Positions 37,324 through 46,843 of a stretch of DNA of 64,000 nucleotides are shown here, in pieces. The position numbers and the translations under genes are program-made. Source of the stretch: Acidobacteriota bacterium (lineage in GTDB: Bacteria; Acidobacteriota; Terriglobia; Bryobacterales; Bryobacteraceae). Each line of letters begins with the position of its first letter. Position 1 is the first letter of the stretch. The notes below the pieces were generated by a model. The model searched no databases. It saw only the letters and a list, made by a program, of their open reading frames with translations, and had not been told where the DNA came from. The stretch lies in assembly GCA_017307505.1 (NCBI GenBank), contig JAFKEE010000016.1, positions 558,001 through 622,000 of the forward strand. Direction: 5' to 3'.

Positions 37324-37557
37324 TTACTTCTTGACCAAGTACTTTTCGGGTGTCTTGTCGAACTGCTGCTTTTCCGATCGAGAGCAGAAATAGTAGGTTT
37401 TGCCCTTGTAGACGGACTTGTCGGCGGTCTTCGGATCAACCGTCATCCCGCATACCGGGTCTACGACCTTGGCCTCCGGCTTGGCAGCCTTCTTGGGCGA
37501 TTCCTGGGCACTCAGTATGCATGCCGCCAAAGCCATCGTCAGGAAGATTCGTTTCAT
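37324..37557 (-). CDS. Secreted YHS-domain metal-binding protein
   Basis: 77 residues with a signal peptide (MALAACILSA) and one YHS domain ([20 protein letters not shown], then TYYFCS, residues about 33-70). YHS domains bind copper or other soft metals through the paired cysteines. The usual second FCxxxC pair is reduced to one Cys here (FCSRSEKQQF). It overlaps the cusA stop by 4 bp (ATGA), so it is expressed as part of the cus operon and probably buffers periplasmic metal. Confidence 0.85.
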   Translation of the reverse strand: MKRIFLTMALAACILSAQESPKKAAKPEAKVVDPVCGMTVDPKTADKSVYKGKTYYFCSRSEKQQFDKTPEKYLVKK

Positions 37558-40500
37558 ATGGATTGTTCTCCTTGATTGAGTTTTCGTACCTCGAAACCCT
37601 TCCAGATTTCGTAGATCGCCGGGTACACGGCGAGTTCGAGAATGAATGACGTGAAGATGCCGCCGATCATGGGGGCTGCGATGCGGCGCATTACGTCAGA
37701 ACCCGCACCCGCAGACCACATGATCGGCACCAGCCCCATAAACATGACCGCAACGGTCATTACTTTTGGCCGAAGGCGCTTCACCGCGCCTTCTTCAATC
37801 GCTTCCTTGAGGTCGGAAAGGTTGCGCATGCGGCCCTCCGCTTTGCGTTGGTTGTAGGCGATATCGAGATAGAGCAGCATGAAGACCGCGGTCTCGGCAT
37901 CGACACCCAGCAGCGCGATGAGCCCTACCCATACGGCGATACTCATGTTGTAGCCGAGGAAGTACAACAGCCAGATCGCACCCACCGCCGAGAACGGTAC
38001 GGCGAGCAAGATGATCATCGTCTTCGTCATCGACCCGGTGTTCATGTAGAGCAACAAAAACACCAAGAACAGCGTAATGGGGACGACGATCCAAAGCCGC
38101 TCCACCACGCGCGTGAGGTATTCGTACTGACCGCTCCAAACGAGTTGATAGCCCGCTGGTAAGGTCACTTGCCGGGCGACCGTTAGCTTGGCCTCCTCGA
38201 CGTAGCGGCCCATGTCGCGTCCCGTGACGTCCACGTAAAGGAAGCCTGCCAGGAAGCCCTCTTCGTTCTTGATCATCGCGGGGCCGGTACGAACCGTAAT
38301 ATCCGCCACTTGCGCCAACGGGATCTGCGCGCCGTTCATCGTCGGGATCAATACCCGAGCAAGCTGACTCACGTTGTCGCGATAGTCACGCGCATAGCGA
38401 ACGCTCACTGGATAACGCTCACGACCCTCAATGGTCGTGGTCACCGGCATGCCGCCAATCGCCGCTTCAATGACATCTTGAACTTCCCCAACTGAAAGGT
38501 CATAGCGGGCGGCATCTTCACGGCGCACTTGAATATCGAGATAGTTGCCGCCGGTAACGCGCTCGAAGAACGCGCTCCTGGTGCCGGGCACCTGCTGTAA
38601 GACCTTCTCGACCTCAAGCCCAATGCGCTGGATCGTGTCGAGGTTTGGCCCCAGCACTTTCACCCCCACCGGGGTGCGGATTCCGGTAGTGATCATGTCG
38701 ATGCGCGTGCGAATCGGGAATAGCCAGGCGTTTGCGTAGGAAGGGATCTGCACGGATTTGTCCATCTCGTCCGTCAGTTCTTCCCAGGTGATTGGCCGTT
38801 GTTCAGGCCAGAGCCTTCGTAGCCTAACTTTCATTCCCTCAGGAGCCCAAGTCGAATACCATCTCGTCAGCGGCTTCGTCCGCCACTGGCTCTCTGGCTT
38901 TAACACGATGGTGGTTTCCACCATACTGAGCGGCGCTGGGTCTGTCGCGGTTTCGGCCTTGCCTACCTTGCCGAACACGCTTTGAACCTCAGGAAATTGC
39001 TTGAGAAGTTTGTCCTGAATCTGGAGATACTTCGTGGCCTCACCTACTGAAATGCTGGGCAGCGTGATGGGCATGTAGAGGATGCTGCCTTCATTCAGCG
39101 GCGGCATGAACTCCGAGCCGAGTCTTTTGTAGACCGGAATCGTCGCCACAACTAGCAAGACCGCCAGCGTAATCACCAGCCACTTCCAGTTCAGGACGAA
39201 GCGAACCACCGGCTGATAGAGCCACATCAGCGGGCGGCTGATCGGATGTTTTTCCTCAGTGTGGATCTTGCCGACACAGATCGCGTTCACGATGCTCGCC
39301 ACCCATCGGGGGCGGAACTTAAAGGGATCGACCCGCATCAGGAGCAAGCGCAAGGCGGGATCGAGCGTGATGGCGAGAACGGCCGCGATGGCCATCGAGA
39401 AATTTTTGGTAAATGCCAGGGGCTTGAATAACCGGCCTTCCTGATATTGCAGCGCAAAGATCGGCATGAACGAGACGGCAATGACGAGGAGCGAGAAGAA
39501 GCTAGGCCCGCCGACTTCCTTGATGGCATCGATGATGACGCGCGTCGGGCTGCCGGGTCGGCCGTGCGCCTCCCACTGTTCCAGCTTTTTGTGCGTCTGC
39601 TCCACTACGACGATGGCGGCATCCACCATGGCTCCGACAGCGATCGCGATCCCACCCAGCGACATGATGTTCGCGGTAACGCCGCTGCCGTACATGGGGA
39701 TGAAGGCCAGTGTTACAGCAATGGGGATGGTCACGATGGGGATCACGGCACTTGGGACGTGCCAGAGAAAAATGAGAATCACTAGGCTAACGATGATCAA
39801 CTCTTCGATCAGTGTGCTTTTTAGGGTGTCGATGGATCGTTGAATCAGGTCAGAACGGTCATAGGTGATGACGACCTCGGCGCCTTCCGGAAGGCCAGAC
39901 TTGGTCTCGACTAGTTTTGTCTTTACTCGTTCGATCACGTCCATCACATTCTGGCCATAGCGGACCACGACGATACCGCCGGTCACCTCACCCTCGCCGT
40001 TGAACTCAGCTACGCCGCGCCTCATGTCTGGCACCAGTTCAACTCGGCCGACGTCGCGAACGTGAATCGGCGTTCCCGCCTCATCGGAGGCGATGGCGAG
40101 ATTCCCAATGTCGTCGAGAGATTGAATATAGCCTCGGCCGCGGACCAAGTACTCCTTGCCGGTTAGTTCGACGACGCGCCCTCCTACTTCGCTATTGCTC
40201 TTTCTGATGGTCTCCATCACTTTCGAGATAGGAATTCCGTACGCCAGCAGTTGGTTGGGGTCGATCGTTACCTGGTAGTTCTTGACGAACCCGCCAACGG
40301 TCGCCACTTCCGCCACGCCCGGCACGCTCTCCAGCCAGTAGCGCAGGTACCAGTCGTTGAAGGAACGCATCTCGGCCAGGTTATGTTTTCCCGACCTGTC
40401 GACAACGGCGTATTGAAAGGCCCAGCCAACACCGGTCGCATCCGGACCAAGCTTCGGCGTGACGCCTTGCGGCAGCTTATCGCCGATCTTGCTCATGTAT

Positions 40501-40835
40501 TCGAGCACGCGGCTGCGGCCCCAGTAGATGTCCGTGCCCTCGTCGAAGATCACATAGACATAGGAGAAGCCATAGTCGGAATTGCCACGCACGACGTTGA
40601 CACCCGGAGCGGAAAGCATCGCCGAGACGATGGGATAGGTGATTTGGTCTTCCACCAAATTCGGGCTGCGCCCAGGCCATTCGGTGTAGATGATGACTTG
40701 CGGGTCTGAGAGGTCGGGGATGGCGTCCAACGGGATCTTCCGCATCGACCAGACACCGATGAGCGTCAGCACCATCGTGATGGTGACCACAATTCCTTTA
40801 TGCTCGGCGCAATATTCGATGATGGCGTTGATCAT
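37554..40835 (-). CDS. cusA: Cu(I)/Ag(I) RND efflux transporter CusA
   Basis: 1093 residues from ATG 40835, 2 bp after the cusB stop. The three methionines that bind Cu(I)/Ag(I) in E. coli CusA are all conserved in context: SILYMPITLP, LSMVETTI and RIDMITTGI. TM4 has GGIAIAVGAMVDAAIVVVEQ, with the single Asp typical of CusA rather than the Asp/Asp/Glu set of CzcA. Together these make monovalent copper/silver the likely substrate. It sits in the inner membrane and passes metal through CusB to CusC using the proton gradient. Confidence 0.95.
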   Translation of the reverse strand: MINAIIEYCAEHKGIVVTITMVLTLIGVWSMRKIPLDAIPDLSDPQVIIYTEWPGRSPNLVEDQITYPIVSAMLSAPGVNVVRGNSDYGFSYVYVIFDEGTDIYWGRSRVLEYMSKIGDKLPQGVTPKLGPDATGVGWAFQYAVVDRSGKHNLAEMRSFNDWYLRYWLESVPGVAEVATVGGFVKNYQVTIDPNQLLAYGIPISKVMETIRKSNSEVGGRVVELTGKEYLVRGRGYIQSLDDIGNLAIASDEAGTPIHVRDVGRVELVPDMRRGVAEFNGEGEVTGGIVVVRYGQNVMDVIERVKTKLVETKSGLPEGAEVVITYDRSDLIQRSIDTLKSTLIEELIIVSLVILIFLWHVPSAVIPIVTIPIAVTLAFIPMYGSGVTANIMSLGGIAIAVGAMVDAAIVVVEQTHKKLEQWEAHGRPGSPTRVIIDAIKEVGGPSFFSLLVIAVSFMPIFALQYQEGRLFKPLAFTKNFSMAIAAVLAITLDPALRLLLMRVDPFKFRPRWVASIVNAICVGKIHTEEKHPISRPLMWLYQPVVRFVLNWKWLVITLAVLLVVATIPVYKRLGSEFMPPLNEGSILYMPITLPSISVGEATKYLQIQDKLLKQFPEVQSVFGKVGKAETATDPAPLSMVETTIVLKPESQWRTKPLTRWYSTWAPEGMKVRLRRLWPEQRPITWEELTDEMDKSVQIPSYANAWLFPIRTRIDMITTGIRTPVGVKVLGPNLDTIQRIGLEVEKVLQQVPGTRSAFFERVTGGNYLDIQVRREDAARYDLSVGEVQDVIEAAIGGMPVTTTIEGRERYPVSVRYARDYRDNVSQLARVLIPTMNGAQIPLAQVADITVRTGPAMIKNEEGFLAGFLYVDVTGRDMGRYVEEAKLTVARQVTLPAGYQLVWSGQYEYLTRVVERLWIVVPITLFLVFLLLYMNTGSMTKTMIILLAVPFSAVGAIWLLYFLGYNMSIAVWVGLIALLGVDAETAVFMLLYLDIAYNQRKAEGRMRNLSDLKEAIEEGAVKRLRPKVMTVAVMFMGLVPIMWSAGAGSDVMRRIAAPMIGGIFTSFILELAVYPAIYEIWKGFEVRKLNQGEQSI

Positions 40836-40837
40836 GC

Positions 40838-42445
40838 TTATCTCGCCGTGATGCTGGTTCGAGCGGAACCAATCATCTTGCCGCCCTTTTTGGCCGTCAC
40901 CGTGGTCTCCCAAGTCCAGGCCATTGGGATTTCGATTTCGCCGCCGTATTCGCCATTGCCCATCGGCGTCAATTTCGCGGAGGATCGCATCGGGGCCATG
41001 CTTCCCATTTGCGGCATGAAGAGGCTGACGTCAATTTCGGCATCGGTGATGGGATTGCCTTGCGCATCCTTCGCCATCAATCTGATCCGATTCGCGCCAG
41101 TCTTGCCGGTCTTGGGCTCCAGAATTTCAATCTGCAATGCTTGGGCCGACACGGCAGCGGCTGGTGCAGACGAGGGCCTGCCCATATTGGCCAAAGCGCC
41201 TTTGAGACGGCTCTCGGAGTCGAGAATGAAGTTAGCGGCGGTGGCTACGCGTTCGCCCGCCCTCAGACCGCTCTCGATGGAATAGAAGCCATCTGCCTCC
41301 GCGCCGACTTTGACTGCGCGGGGTTCAAAGTAGCCCTGGCCTTTGTCGACGAACACGTATTGCTCATTGCCCGTATCGAGAACCGCATCCGCCGGAACGA
41401 CAATCGGAGAGCCAAGGCCGATCCGCGCGTTGAAGTTGACGTACAGCTCCGGGCGCAATGTCAGATCGGTATTGGCGAACTCCACTCGAACTTCCGCCGT
41501 TCGCGTCTTGGGTTCCAACACCGGAGAAATGAACGAGACCAGCCCGCTCCGCGAGCGCGTGCCCGTTCCGTAAGGAAACTCCACTTGCACTGACTGGCCG
41601 AGCCGAATCAGCGGCAATTCATGCTCATAGATTTGCCCGAGAATCCAGACGGTTGATAGATCAACGATGGTGTACAAGTCCATTTCGGGCGTTACATTCT
41701 TGCCATGGTGATAGGCCGCGCGTTGGGTAACGATCCCGTCCACGGGCGAATAGATGGTCAACGCGCGCTTCGCCTTGCCGGACTGCTCCAGTTCGCGAAG
41801 CTCTTTTTCGCCGATGTCCCAGAGCTGAAGGCGTTTCCGCGCCGCTTCCAGCAGATTCGTCGAGCCTCCAGACACCCAGGGAAACGAGCTGTTCTTGAGG
41901 CTCTGATTGGACCGCACCGCCAGCAAATACTCTTCTTGGGTGGCTACCAGATCGGGGCTGTAGAGCGTGAAGAGAGGCTGACCCCGGCGAACGGGCTTCC
42001 CAACGAAATCGACGAAGACTTCCTCGACGAAACCCGAGATCTTGGTGTGTATGTGAGTGACTTTGGTTTCGTCGAACGCCACTTTTCCGGTGGCTCGAAT
42101 TTCGCGCGAGAGCGCTCGCCGCTCGGCTATCGCCGTTTTGACGCCGATGAGTTGTTGCCGTTCGGGTGAGATGAAAACTGTTGGCGCCGTAGTCTCTTCC
42201 GCATCGTCGTGAACCTCTGGGGCGGCCTTTTCAAGCTTCACCATTTTCATGCTGCAAATCGGACAGTTGTCCGGCTTGTCCGACTTCTGCTGCGGATGCA
42301 TGGGGCAGTAATATTCGGTTTTTGCGACTGCTACGGCCACCGGCGCAGGACGGAAGAACAGATCGGGACGCCACATGTAGAGAGTGCCGGCTGCGGCTGC
42401 TGCGACGACAAGAAGCGCGAAAAGAATCGGCAGTATTCGCCGCAT
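40838..42445 (-). CDS. cusB: RND periplasmic adaptor CusB with added metal-binding and YtkA-like domains
   Basis: 535 residues. After a membrane anchor (ILPILFALLVVAAAAAG) comes a heavy-metal-binding domain at about 44-70 (YYCPMHPQ, DNCPICSMKM). The adaptor core follows: ATGKVAFDETKVTHIHTKISG, lipoyl-like and beta-barrel parts to about 430. A C-terminal segment of about 95 residues (LEPKTGKTGANRIRLMAKDAQG ... FMPQMGSMAPM) looks like a YtkA/FixH-type domain with a Met-rich metal site. This makes it longer than the 400-residue E. coli CusB. The extra domains probably gather Cu(I) in the periplasm. The gene lies 2 bp after cusC and 2 bp before cusA. Confidence 0.92.
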   Translation of the reverse strand: MRRILPILFALLVVAAAAAGTLYMWRPDLFFRPAPVAVAVAKTEYYCPMHPQQKSDKPDNCPICSMKMVKLEKAAPEVHDDAEETTAPTVFISPERQQLIGVKTAIAERRALSREIRATGKVAFDETKVTHIHTKISGFVEEVFVDFVGKPVRRGQPLFTLYSPDLVATQEEYLLAVRSNQSLKNSSFPWVSGGSTNLLEAARKRLQLWDIGEKELRELEQSGKAKRALTIYSPVDGIVTQRAAYHHGKNVTPEMDLYTIVDLSTVWILGQIYEHELPLIRLGQSVQVEFPYGTGTRSRSGLVSFISPVLEPKTRTAEVRVEFANTDLTLRPELYVNFNARIGLGSPIVVPADAVLDTGNEQYVFVDKGQGYFEPRAVKVGAEADGFYSIESGLRAGERVATAANFILDSESRLKGALANMGRPSSAPAAAVSAQALQIEILEPKTGKTGANRIRLMAKDAQGNPITDAEIDVSLFMPQMGSMAPMRSSAKLTPMGNGEYGGEIEIPMAWTWETTVTAKKGGKMIGSARTSITAR

Positions 42446-42447
42446 GG

Positions 42448-43728
42448 TTAGTTGCCTCCCAACGGCATGGCCACCAGCGCTTCGAGGCGGGCAACAGCCT
42501 GCGCATGCTTCGCCAACTCGCCGTAGTACTGCATCTCGTACGTCAGCGCCGTCGAGAAATTGTTCATCAGCGTAAGGAAATCTGTGTTCCCGACTTCGTA
42601 CCCGGCCAACGCCGACTCAAGCGAAAGCGCCGATTGCGGAATGATGCCTTCTCGATAGAGGGCCAAAAGGCGTTCGCTGGTTTTGGCCGTGAGGTAGAGG
42701 TCCTTGGCCTGGAACACGAGTTCCTGTCGATCCGAAAGATAGTCCTCACGCGCCTCGCGGAATCGAGACACCGATTCCTCCACGCCCAGGCGCTGCTTCC
42801 GCCAGAAATACAGCGGCACTTTCACCTCAGCAGCCAGCACGTAGTAGTCGCGAAATGGCGCGCCGTTCTTGAGCCATTGGGCGCTGACGGCAAAATCGGG
42901 CCGGTAGTCCTTTTTAGACCGCTCGATGGCAACCGCACGGCCATCGATCATCGCTTGCTTGGACTTCAATCGAGGCGACTGTGCGTCGAGCGACGCCAAA
43001 ACTTCTTCAAGCCCGGTGGTGAGCGGTGAAAGCACAATGTCAGCAGGTCTGCCGAGCGGCCGGTCCGAGTTGATGAGCGACGTGATTCTAGCTTCAATCG
43101 TCGCCTTCCTCTGGCCGAGCAGTTCCACTTGTTGCGCCAGCGTGGACTGTTCTACTTGCGCCTTCAAGATGTCCTGTTGCAGACCCTTACCCACCGAATA
43201 GCGCACGCGGGCGATTTGTTCCAGCCTCTGAAGCAGTTCGCGATTCTTGCCGGTCACTTCAAGTGCCTTGATCGTTCCGAACCAGTCAAAGTACAGCGCC
43301 TTCAACTCCGCCGTGGCACTTAGGACGATGGTCCGGTAGGTTTGACGATCCGCTTCAGCCCCGCTTCGCGCTTCCTCGGCCGCGAGGCCAAGCTTGCCGG
43401 GGTAAGGAATCTCTTGCGAGACGCCGACGCCCACATAAGCGAAGTCGCTGTTACCTAATCGGGAGAGCGGATGGCCGACCCCGAAATTGCTGACGCTGAA
43501 CTTTGGATCGGGCAGTGTGCTCACTTGCGATGGCCGCTTCATCGCAGCGTCCACGCGGTACTGAGCACCGCGGATCGTGGGGCTCTTCTTTAGCATCTCC
43601 TGGACGAGATCGTCCAGTTGCACGACAGACTCCTGCCTACGCGACGTTTCGGCCTGCTGCCCATGAATCGGGATTGTGCCGAGCGCGAGGATCGATAGGA
43701 GCACGCCGGACCACTTGGGTACGGGCAT
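42448..43728 (-). CDS. cusC: TolC-family outer membrane protein CusC-like
   Basis: 426 residues with a signal peptide (GVLLSILALGTIPIHG) and two TolC-like repeats (VVQLDDLVQEMLKKSPTIRGA; YSVGKGLQQDILKAQVEQS; YEVGNTDFLTLMNNF). GGAGG precedes the ATG by 7 nt. It should form the outer-membrane channel of the CusCBA pump, whose other genes follow with 2-bp gaps. Confidence 0.9.
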   Translation of the reverse strand: MPVPKWSGVLLSILALGTIPIHGQQAETSRRQESVVQLDDLVQEMLKKSPTIRGAQYRVDAAMKRPSQVSTLPDPKFSVSNFGVGHPLSRLGNSDFAYVGVGVSQEIPYPGKLGLAAEEARSGAEADRQTYRTIVLSATAELKALYFDWFGTIKALEVTGKNRELLQRLEQIARVRYSVGKGLQQDILKAQVEQSTLAQQVELLGQRKATIEARITSLINSDRPLGRPADIVLSPLTTGLEEVLASLDAQSPRLKSKQAMIDGRAVAIERSKKDYRPDFAVSAQWLKNGAPFRDYYVLAAEVKVPLYFWRKQRLGVEESVSRFREAREDYLSDRQELVFQAKDLYLTAKTSERLLALYREGIIPQSALSLESALAGYEVGNTDFLTLMNNFSTALTYEMQYYGELAKHAQAVARLEALVAMPLGGN

Positions 43729-43806
43729 ACACTTCCTCCTGATTGTTTCTTGGGGACGACAAAAAGCGCACGCAAATGCGCACGCGGGCCAAGAACGATC
43801 AGGGCT

Positions 43807-44169
43807 TTAGATCAGAAGTGGGAGCGAGAGCCGGGCAATCGGGCCGGCGTACAAAGGCGGCGAGGTGTCGACTAGGAGAGGTTCGGCGACAAGGACGGAG
43901 TGAAGGTCGGTCGAGAAAACCTCCACTGCAATTGAATCCACTTGAGCCAAGGTCGGAAGGGAGACCTTCTCTTGAGCCTGGAAATGCTGGACCGAATCCG
44001 AACTACTCGTTTGGCAGCATGGGTCTGCCTTTTGCGAACGGCTACACTTGCCCTTTGTGCAGCAATCTTTGGTTTGCTGGTTCGCAAACAGCAGTGGAAC
44101 GCAGTCGCCGCCACGCAGAATGAGGATCATGGCGATGATCAACGTCGAAATGATCCGGCCTTTCCTCAT
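43807..44169 (-). CDS. Small Cys-rich secreted protein leading the cusCBA operon
   Basis: 120 residues from ATG 44169. A hydrophobic leader (IISTLIIAMILILRGGDC) is followed by NQQTKDCCTKGKCSRSQ and ADPCCQTSS, a five-cysteine cluster, and then a polar stretch ending in hydrophobic GPIARLSLPLLI. The Cys pairs suggest metal or disulfide chemistry in the periplasm. A TTGACA/TACATT pair with 18-bp spacing lies at 44205-44176, only a few bases before this ATG, so either the message is nearly leaderless or the promoter match is accidental. No family name recognised. Confidence 0.55.
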   Translation of the reverse strand: MRKGRIISTLIIAMILILRGGDCVPLLFANQQTKDCCTKGKCSRSQKADPCCQTSSSDSVQHFQAQEKVSLPTLAQVDSIAVEVFSTDLHSVLVAEPLLVDTSPPLYAGPIARLSLPLLI

Positions 44170-44223
44170 GCTTTGAATGTACGTACCTCTTGTTGCCCTT
44201 GTCAATCTGATCGCTCGATGCCG

Positions 44224-45294
44224 CTAAAGAAGTAGCTTAACGAAAACAGTTCCATCCCGTTCGCCGGCCAGCAGCACTCCGCCATCTGGCGTTGGGACGA
44301 TACTCAGGAATGTTCCTTCTTCGGGAAGCGTATGCGAGCTATTTTCTCTTGCTTCCTTCCATCGAATCGACTTTCCTTCGGTCCACGCCACAAAGGTTCC
44401 CTTTGCGGTTCGGGTGATGACAGGTTGTCGCCCTGACCCAATCAATGCCTCGTCGGAGCCATTCGACAGATAGAGATTGCCTTCTCTCCGCCATACGGAG
44501 ACACTCGAGTCTTTGGGGCCAACCACGAGCGAACCGCCGTCCATAGGACACGCGTTGAGCTTCCAACTTCCAGAGCCGAGCTTTGCAGCCGCTCCAAAGG
44601 TTGCACCTCCATCCACGGACCTGACCAGATACATGTCGCGATTTCCCTCCAACGAGTTCCGCAACATCACGGCGATCATGCCTTCACTATCGACAACCGC
44701 TGTCGGATGACAGCACTCACAGACCGATCCAGAAGGCGACTGATAGACCAGCCGGTTGGGTGACCAGGTTCGGCCTCCATCCTTCGAGACTGAACCGTAG
44801 AGTTTCGTTCCCTTTTCGCGCAAATCGAGCCAAGTAGCAAACAAGACATTCCTGCCGCCCGCTGCGAGGCTATGGAGACCCTCCCTGGCTGAGTCGGCGA
44901 CGTCGTTTACTCTCGTGGGCGTTGACCATGTTGCTCCATGGTCGACGCTTCGCCAGGACATCACGTCGCCATCCGCTCCACGGCCCTTTTCCCCGGTGAT
45001 CGCCGTTACTACGATGGCGTCTTTTGTCACCGCAACCCGCGGCCCGCGCCGCATCCCCAGAGACAGCTTTCCCTGTTCTGCGACCGTCACCGGTTTACTC
45101 CAGGTCTTTCCGGCGTCCCTCGACCCCGTAAAATAGACGGCGTCGCCTGCTCCGTACGTCAGGCCGATCTCAGCACCTAGTGCGGAGAGATGAGGTTGTC
45201 GATTTGGTTGGCCACCGCCGGGCTGCGTCCATTCGGCGGCGGGGAGGAAGAAGGCTAATAACAGTGGTAATAACATCGTTCTGAGACCTTTCAT
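44224..45294 (-). CDS. Secreted sialidase-like beta-propeller with a CECC metal motif
   Basis: 356 residues with a signal peptide (LLPLLLAFFLPAA). Asp-box repeats of the BNR type recur (SRDAGKTWSK, SVDHGATWST, SKDGGRTWSP, SVDGGATFGA), forming a six-bladed sialidase-like propeller. The catalytic arginine triad of true sialidases is not obvious. The sequence has SGSVCECCHPTAV and NACPMDGGS, giving four to five cysteines plus His and Met suited to copper binding. In a copper island this is more likely a periplasmic metal-binding or handling protein than a glycosidase (inference). The gene ends 54 bp upstream of the next small Cys-rich gene. Confidence 0.75.
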   Translation of the reverse strand: MKGLRTMLLPLLLAFFLPAAEWTQPGGGQPNRQPHLSALGAEIGLTYGAGDAVYFTGSRDAGKTWSKPVTVAEQGKLSLGMRRGPRVAVTKDAIVVTAITGEKGRGADGDVMSWRSVDHGATWSTPTRVNDVADSAREGLHSLAAGGRNVLFATWLDLREKGTKLYGSVSKDGGRTWSPNRLVYQSPSGSVCECCHPTAVVDSEGMIAVMLRNSLEGNRDMYLVRSVDGGATFGAAAKLGSGSWKLNACPMDGGSLVVGPKDSSVSVWRREGNLYLSNGSDEALIGSGRQPVITRTAKGTFVAWTEGKSIRWKEARENSSHTLPEEGTFLSIVPTPDGGVLLAGERDGTVFVKLLL

Positions 45295-45325
45295 TCGATT
45301 TCTTGGTGGAACTCTTCCGGGCCCA

Positions 45326-45778
45326 TCACTTGCCTATGGCCGGATACTTTTGGTAGACGGAGAGCATTCCGCCTTCATCGAATCTCACGACACTATATGC
45401 ATCTTGGCGAGATCCCTCCATTCCAGGAGAGCCCGCAGGCATACCTGGAACGGCGAGCCCCTTGGCTTTAGGTTTCTCTTTCAGCAGTCGCTGAATTTCG
45501 GTGGCAGGAACATGGCCCTCAATGGTGTAACCGTCCACGACGGCCGTGTGACAGGATTGAAGCTTTTCCGGCACTCCATACTTCTGCCGATACTCACCCG
45601 TGGATGCAACTTCATTGACTATCACTTTGAAGCCACTTGCGCGCATATGCTCTACCCACTTCCCGCAGCAACCGCAGGTCTTGGTTTTGAACACGGTCAT
45701 CGTTGGAGGCGCAGCGGACATACCCGCCGAAATTGATAGCAGGAACGCTATCCCGAGTTTGATCGTCTTTTTCGTCAT
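45326..45778 (-). CDS. DUF411 periplasmic metal-binding protein
   Basis: 150 residues from ATG 45778 (GAGGAG 8 nt upstream). A signal peptide is followed by KTKTCGCCGKWVEHM, the CxxC-type motif typical of DUF411 proteins, and by LQSCHTAVVDGYTIEGHVP. DUF411 proteins occur in copper and other metal-resistance operons and are thought to bind Cu. The C-terminal MPAGSPGME stretch is Met-rich. The frame continues upstream to 45862 but that extension has no family character. Confidence 0.88.
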   Translation of the reverse strand: MTKKTIKLGIAFLLSISAGMSAAPPTMTVFKTKTCGCCGKWVEHMRASGFKVIVNEVASTGEYRQKYGVPEKLQSCHTAVVDGYTIEGHVPATEIQRLLKEKPKAKGLAVPGMPAGSPGMEGSRQDAYSVVRFDEGGMLSVYQKYPAIGK

Positions 45779-45950
45779 TAACAGTTCTCCTCGAAGCAAA
45801 GTTGGATCTAGCAGCTCGCGCCGGATCACCATTGATTGAATGCTCTGCACAGCGAGTGGCACGCGTCACTTAAGCTAACACCGTAGTCAGAGCCGCCGGA
45901 CTTTCACGCCGACGGCGGCTCGCAATTGCAAGGCACTCTACTCAGGCCTC

Positions 45951-46349
45951 TTACTTCATGTTCTTTGCCATTTCCTCATGCATGGCTGCCATCTCAGTCA
46001 TGATCGCGGCTTGCTTGCGACAATGCTCCGCGAAGGTCAGGCAATGCGAGGCCGTGTCCGGAGCTCCAGGGCGCTTCGATTCACTTGCGGTGGGATTCGC
46101 TCGGTATTTCGCGGCGAGCTCCACATGCTCTTTGGCCTCAGCTTCGTGCTTGGCCGCCGCCGCTCGATAATGCTCAGCAAGCTTGCGATGATCGGCCGCC
46201 GTCTTCGCAGTCGCCACCAACTCTGAGAGCTGCTTTTTGCTGAGGGTTTTTCCAGCCGTCTGTGCATTGCTGGAATTGGGCAACATCAAGGCTCCACCGA
46301 CAAGGGCCGTGACCGTAAATCCGCGCCTATTTATTGCAGTTCGTTCCAT
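45951..46349 (-). CDS. Tat-exported small helical protein, paralogue of the gene at 35684-36094
   Basis: 132 residues from ATG 46349 (AAAGGAG upstream). A twin-arginine signal (NRRGFTVTALVGGALM) suggests folded or cofactor-bearing export. The mature part has two long charged helices (DHRKLAEHYRAAAAKHEAEAKEH; CRKQAAIMTEMAAMHEEMA) around a SHC motif; the second is rich in Met and His. Shares helix pattern and the His-Cys pair with the 35684-36094 protein. Function unknown; metal binding is plausible. Confidence 0.65.
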   Translation of the reverse strand: MERTAINRRGFTVTALVGGALMLPNSSNAQTAGKTLSKKQLSELVATAKTAADHRKLAEHYRAAAAKHEAEAKEHVELAAKYRANPTASESKRPGAPDTASHCLTFAEHCRKQAAIMTEMAAMHEEMAKNMK

Positions 46350-46477
46350 ACTATGTCTCCTTTGGACATCCGGGGCTTGCCCGGAAATTCGCATCGTTGA
46401 TAGGAAGAGGCAAGCAGTGACTACGACTTTGGGGTCGGCAGTACTCTCAGCCACTTAGCCTAGATTGAGCAGTTTTT

Positions 46478-46843
46478 TTACTTTGCAGCTTCGATAGTCT
46501 TCAGAGCGAAACCTTTTACTCCTCCCTTTTCAACCAGCGTGCCCGTCACCTTAACCTTTTTCTCAATAAAGGGCATCAACTTCTCGTTCTGATTCTTGTG
46601 GTCCGTTGCAACGGCGATATAGAGCGTACCGCTGGCTTCGTCAAGCAGCGCGAGAGGGACTCCGGCTTTGGCGCAGGCCGTGGCGCAGCTTTCGTGCTTC
46701 TCGCCCTTACTGTTGTGGGACATATAGCAGCCGGTATCGACGACTAGACTCGTCATGGTCATCTCTTTGCCTTTGTCGCCGTGATCGTGCTGGGCCATCG
46801 CCAGCGTGGCTCCCGCGATCAGCATCATGATGGTGGTTTTCAT
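46478..46843 (-). CDS. Small secreted protein of a metal-island family, possibly OB-fold
   Basis: 121 residues with a signal peptide (MMLIAGATLAMA) and a His/Asp-rich start (QHDHGDKG). The core has VVDTGCYMSHNSKGEKHESCATACAKAGVPLALLDE, with three cysteines spaced C-x13-C-x3-C, and then a beta-rich part KVKVTGTLVEKGGVKGFALK that suggests an OB-like fold. Proteins of this look are common in copper loci but carry no name I can give. It lies between the Tat-exported gene and the TolC-fusion gene. Confidence 0.65.
   Translation of the reverse strand: MKTTIMMLIAGATLAMAQHDHGDKGKEMTMTSLVVDTGCYMSHNSKGEKHESCATACAKAGVPLALLDEASGTLYIAVATDHKNQNEKLMPFIEKKVKVTGTLVEKGGVKGFALKTIEAAK

Noticed and set aside
44176-44205. 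TTGACA/TACATT promoter before the small Cys-rich gene of the cus operon
   Set aside because: Hexamers are fair but the spacing to the ATG would leave no leader; kept as a comment in the gene entry and not as a separate site.
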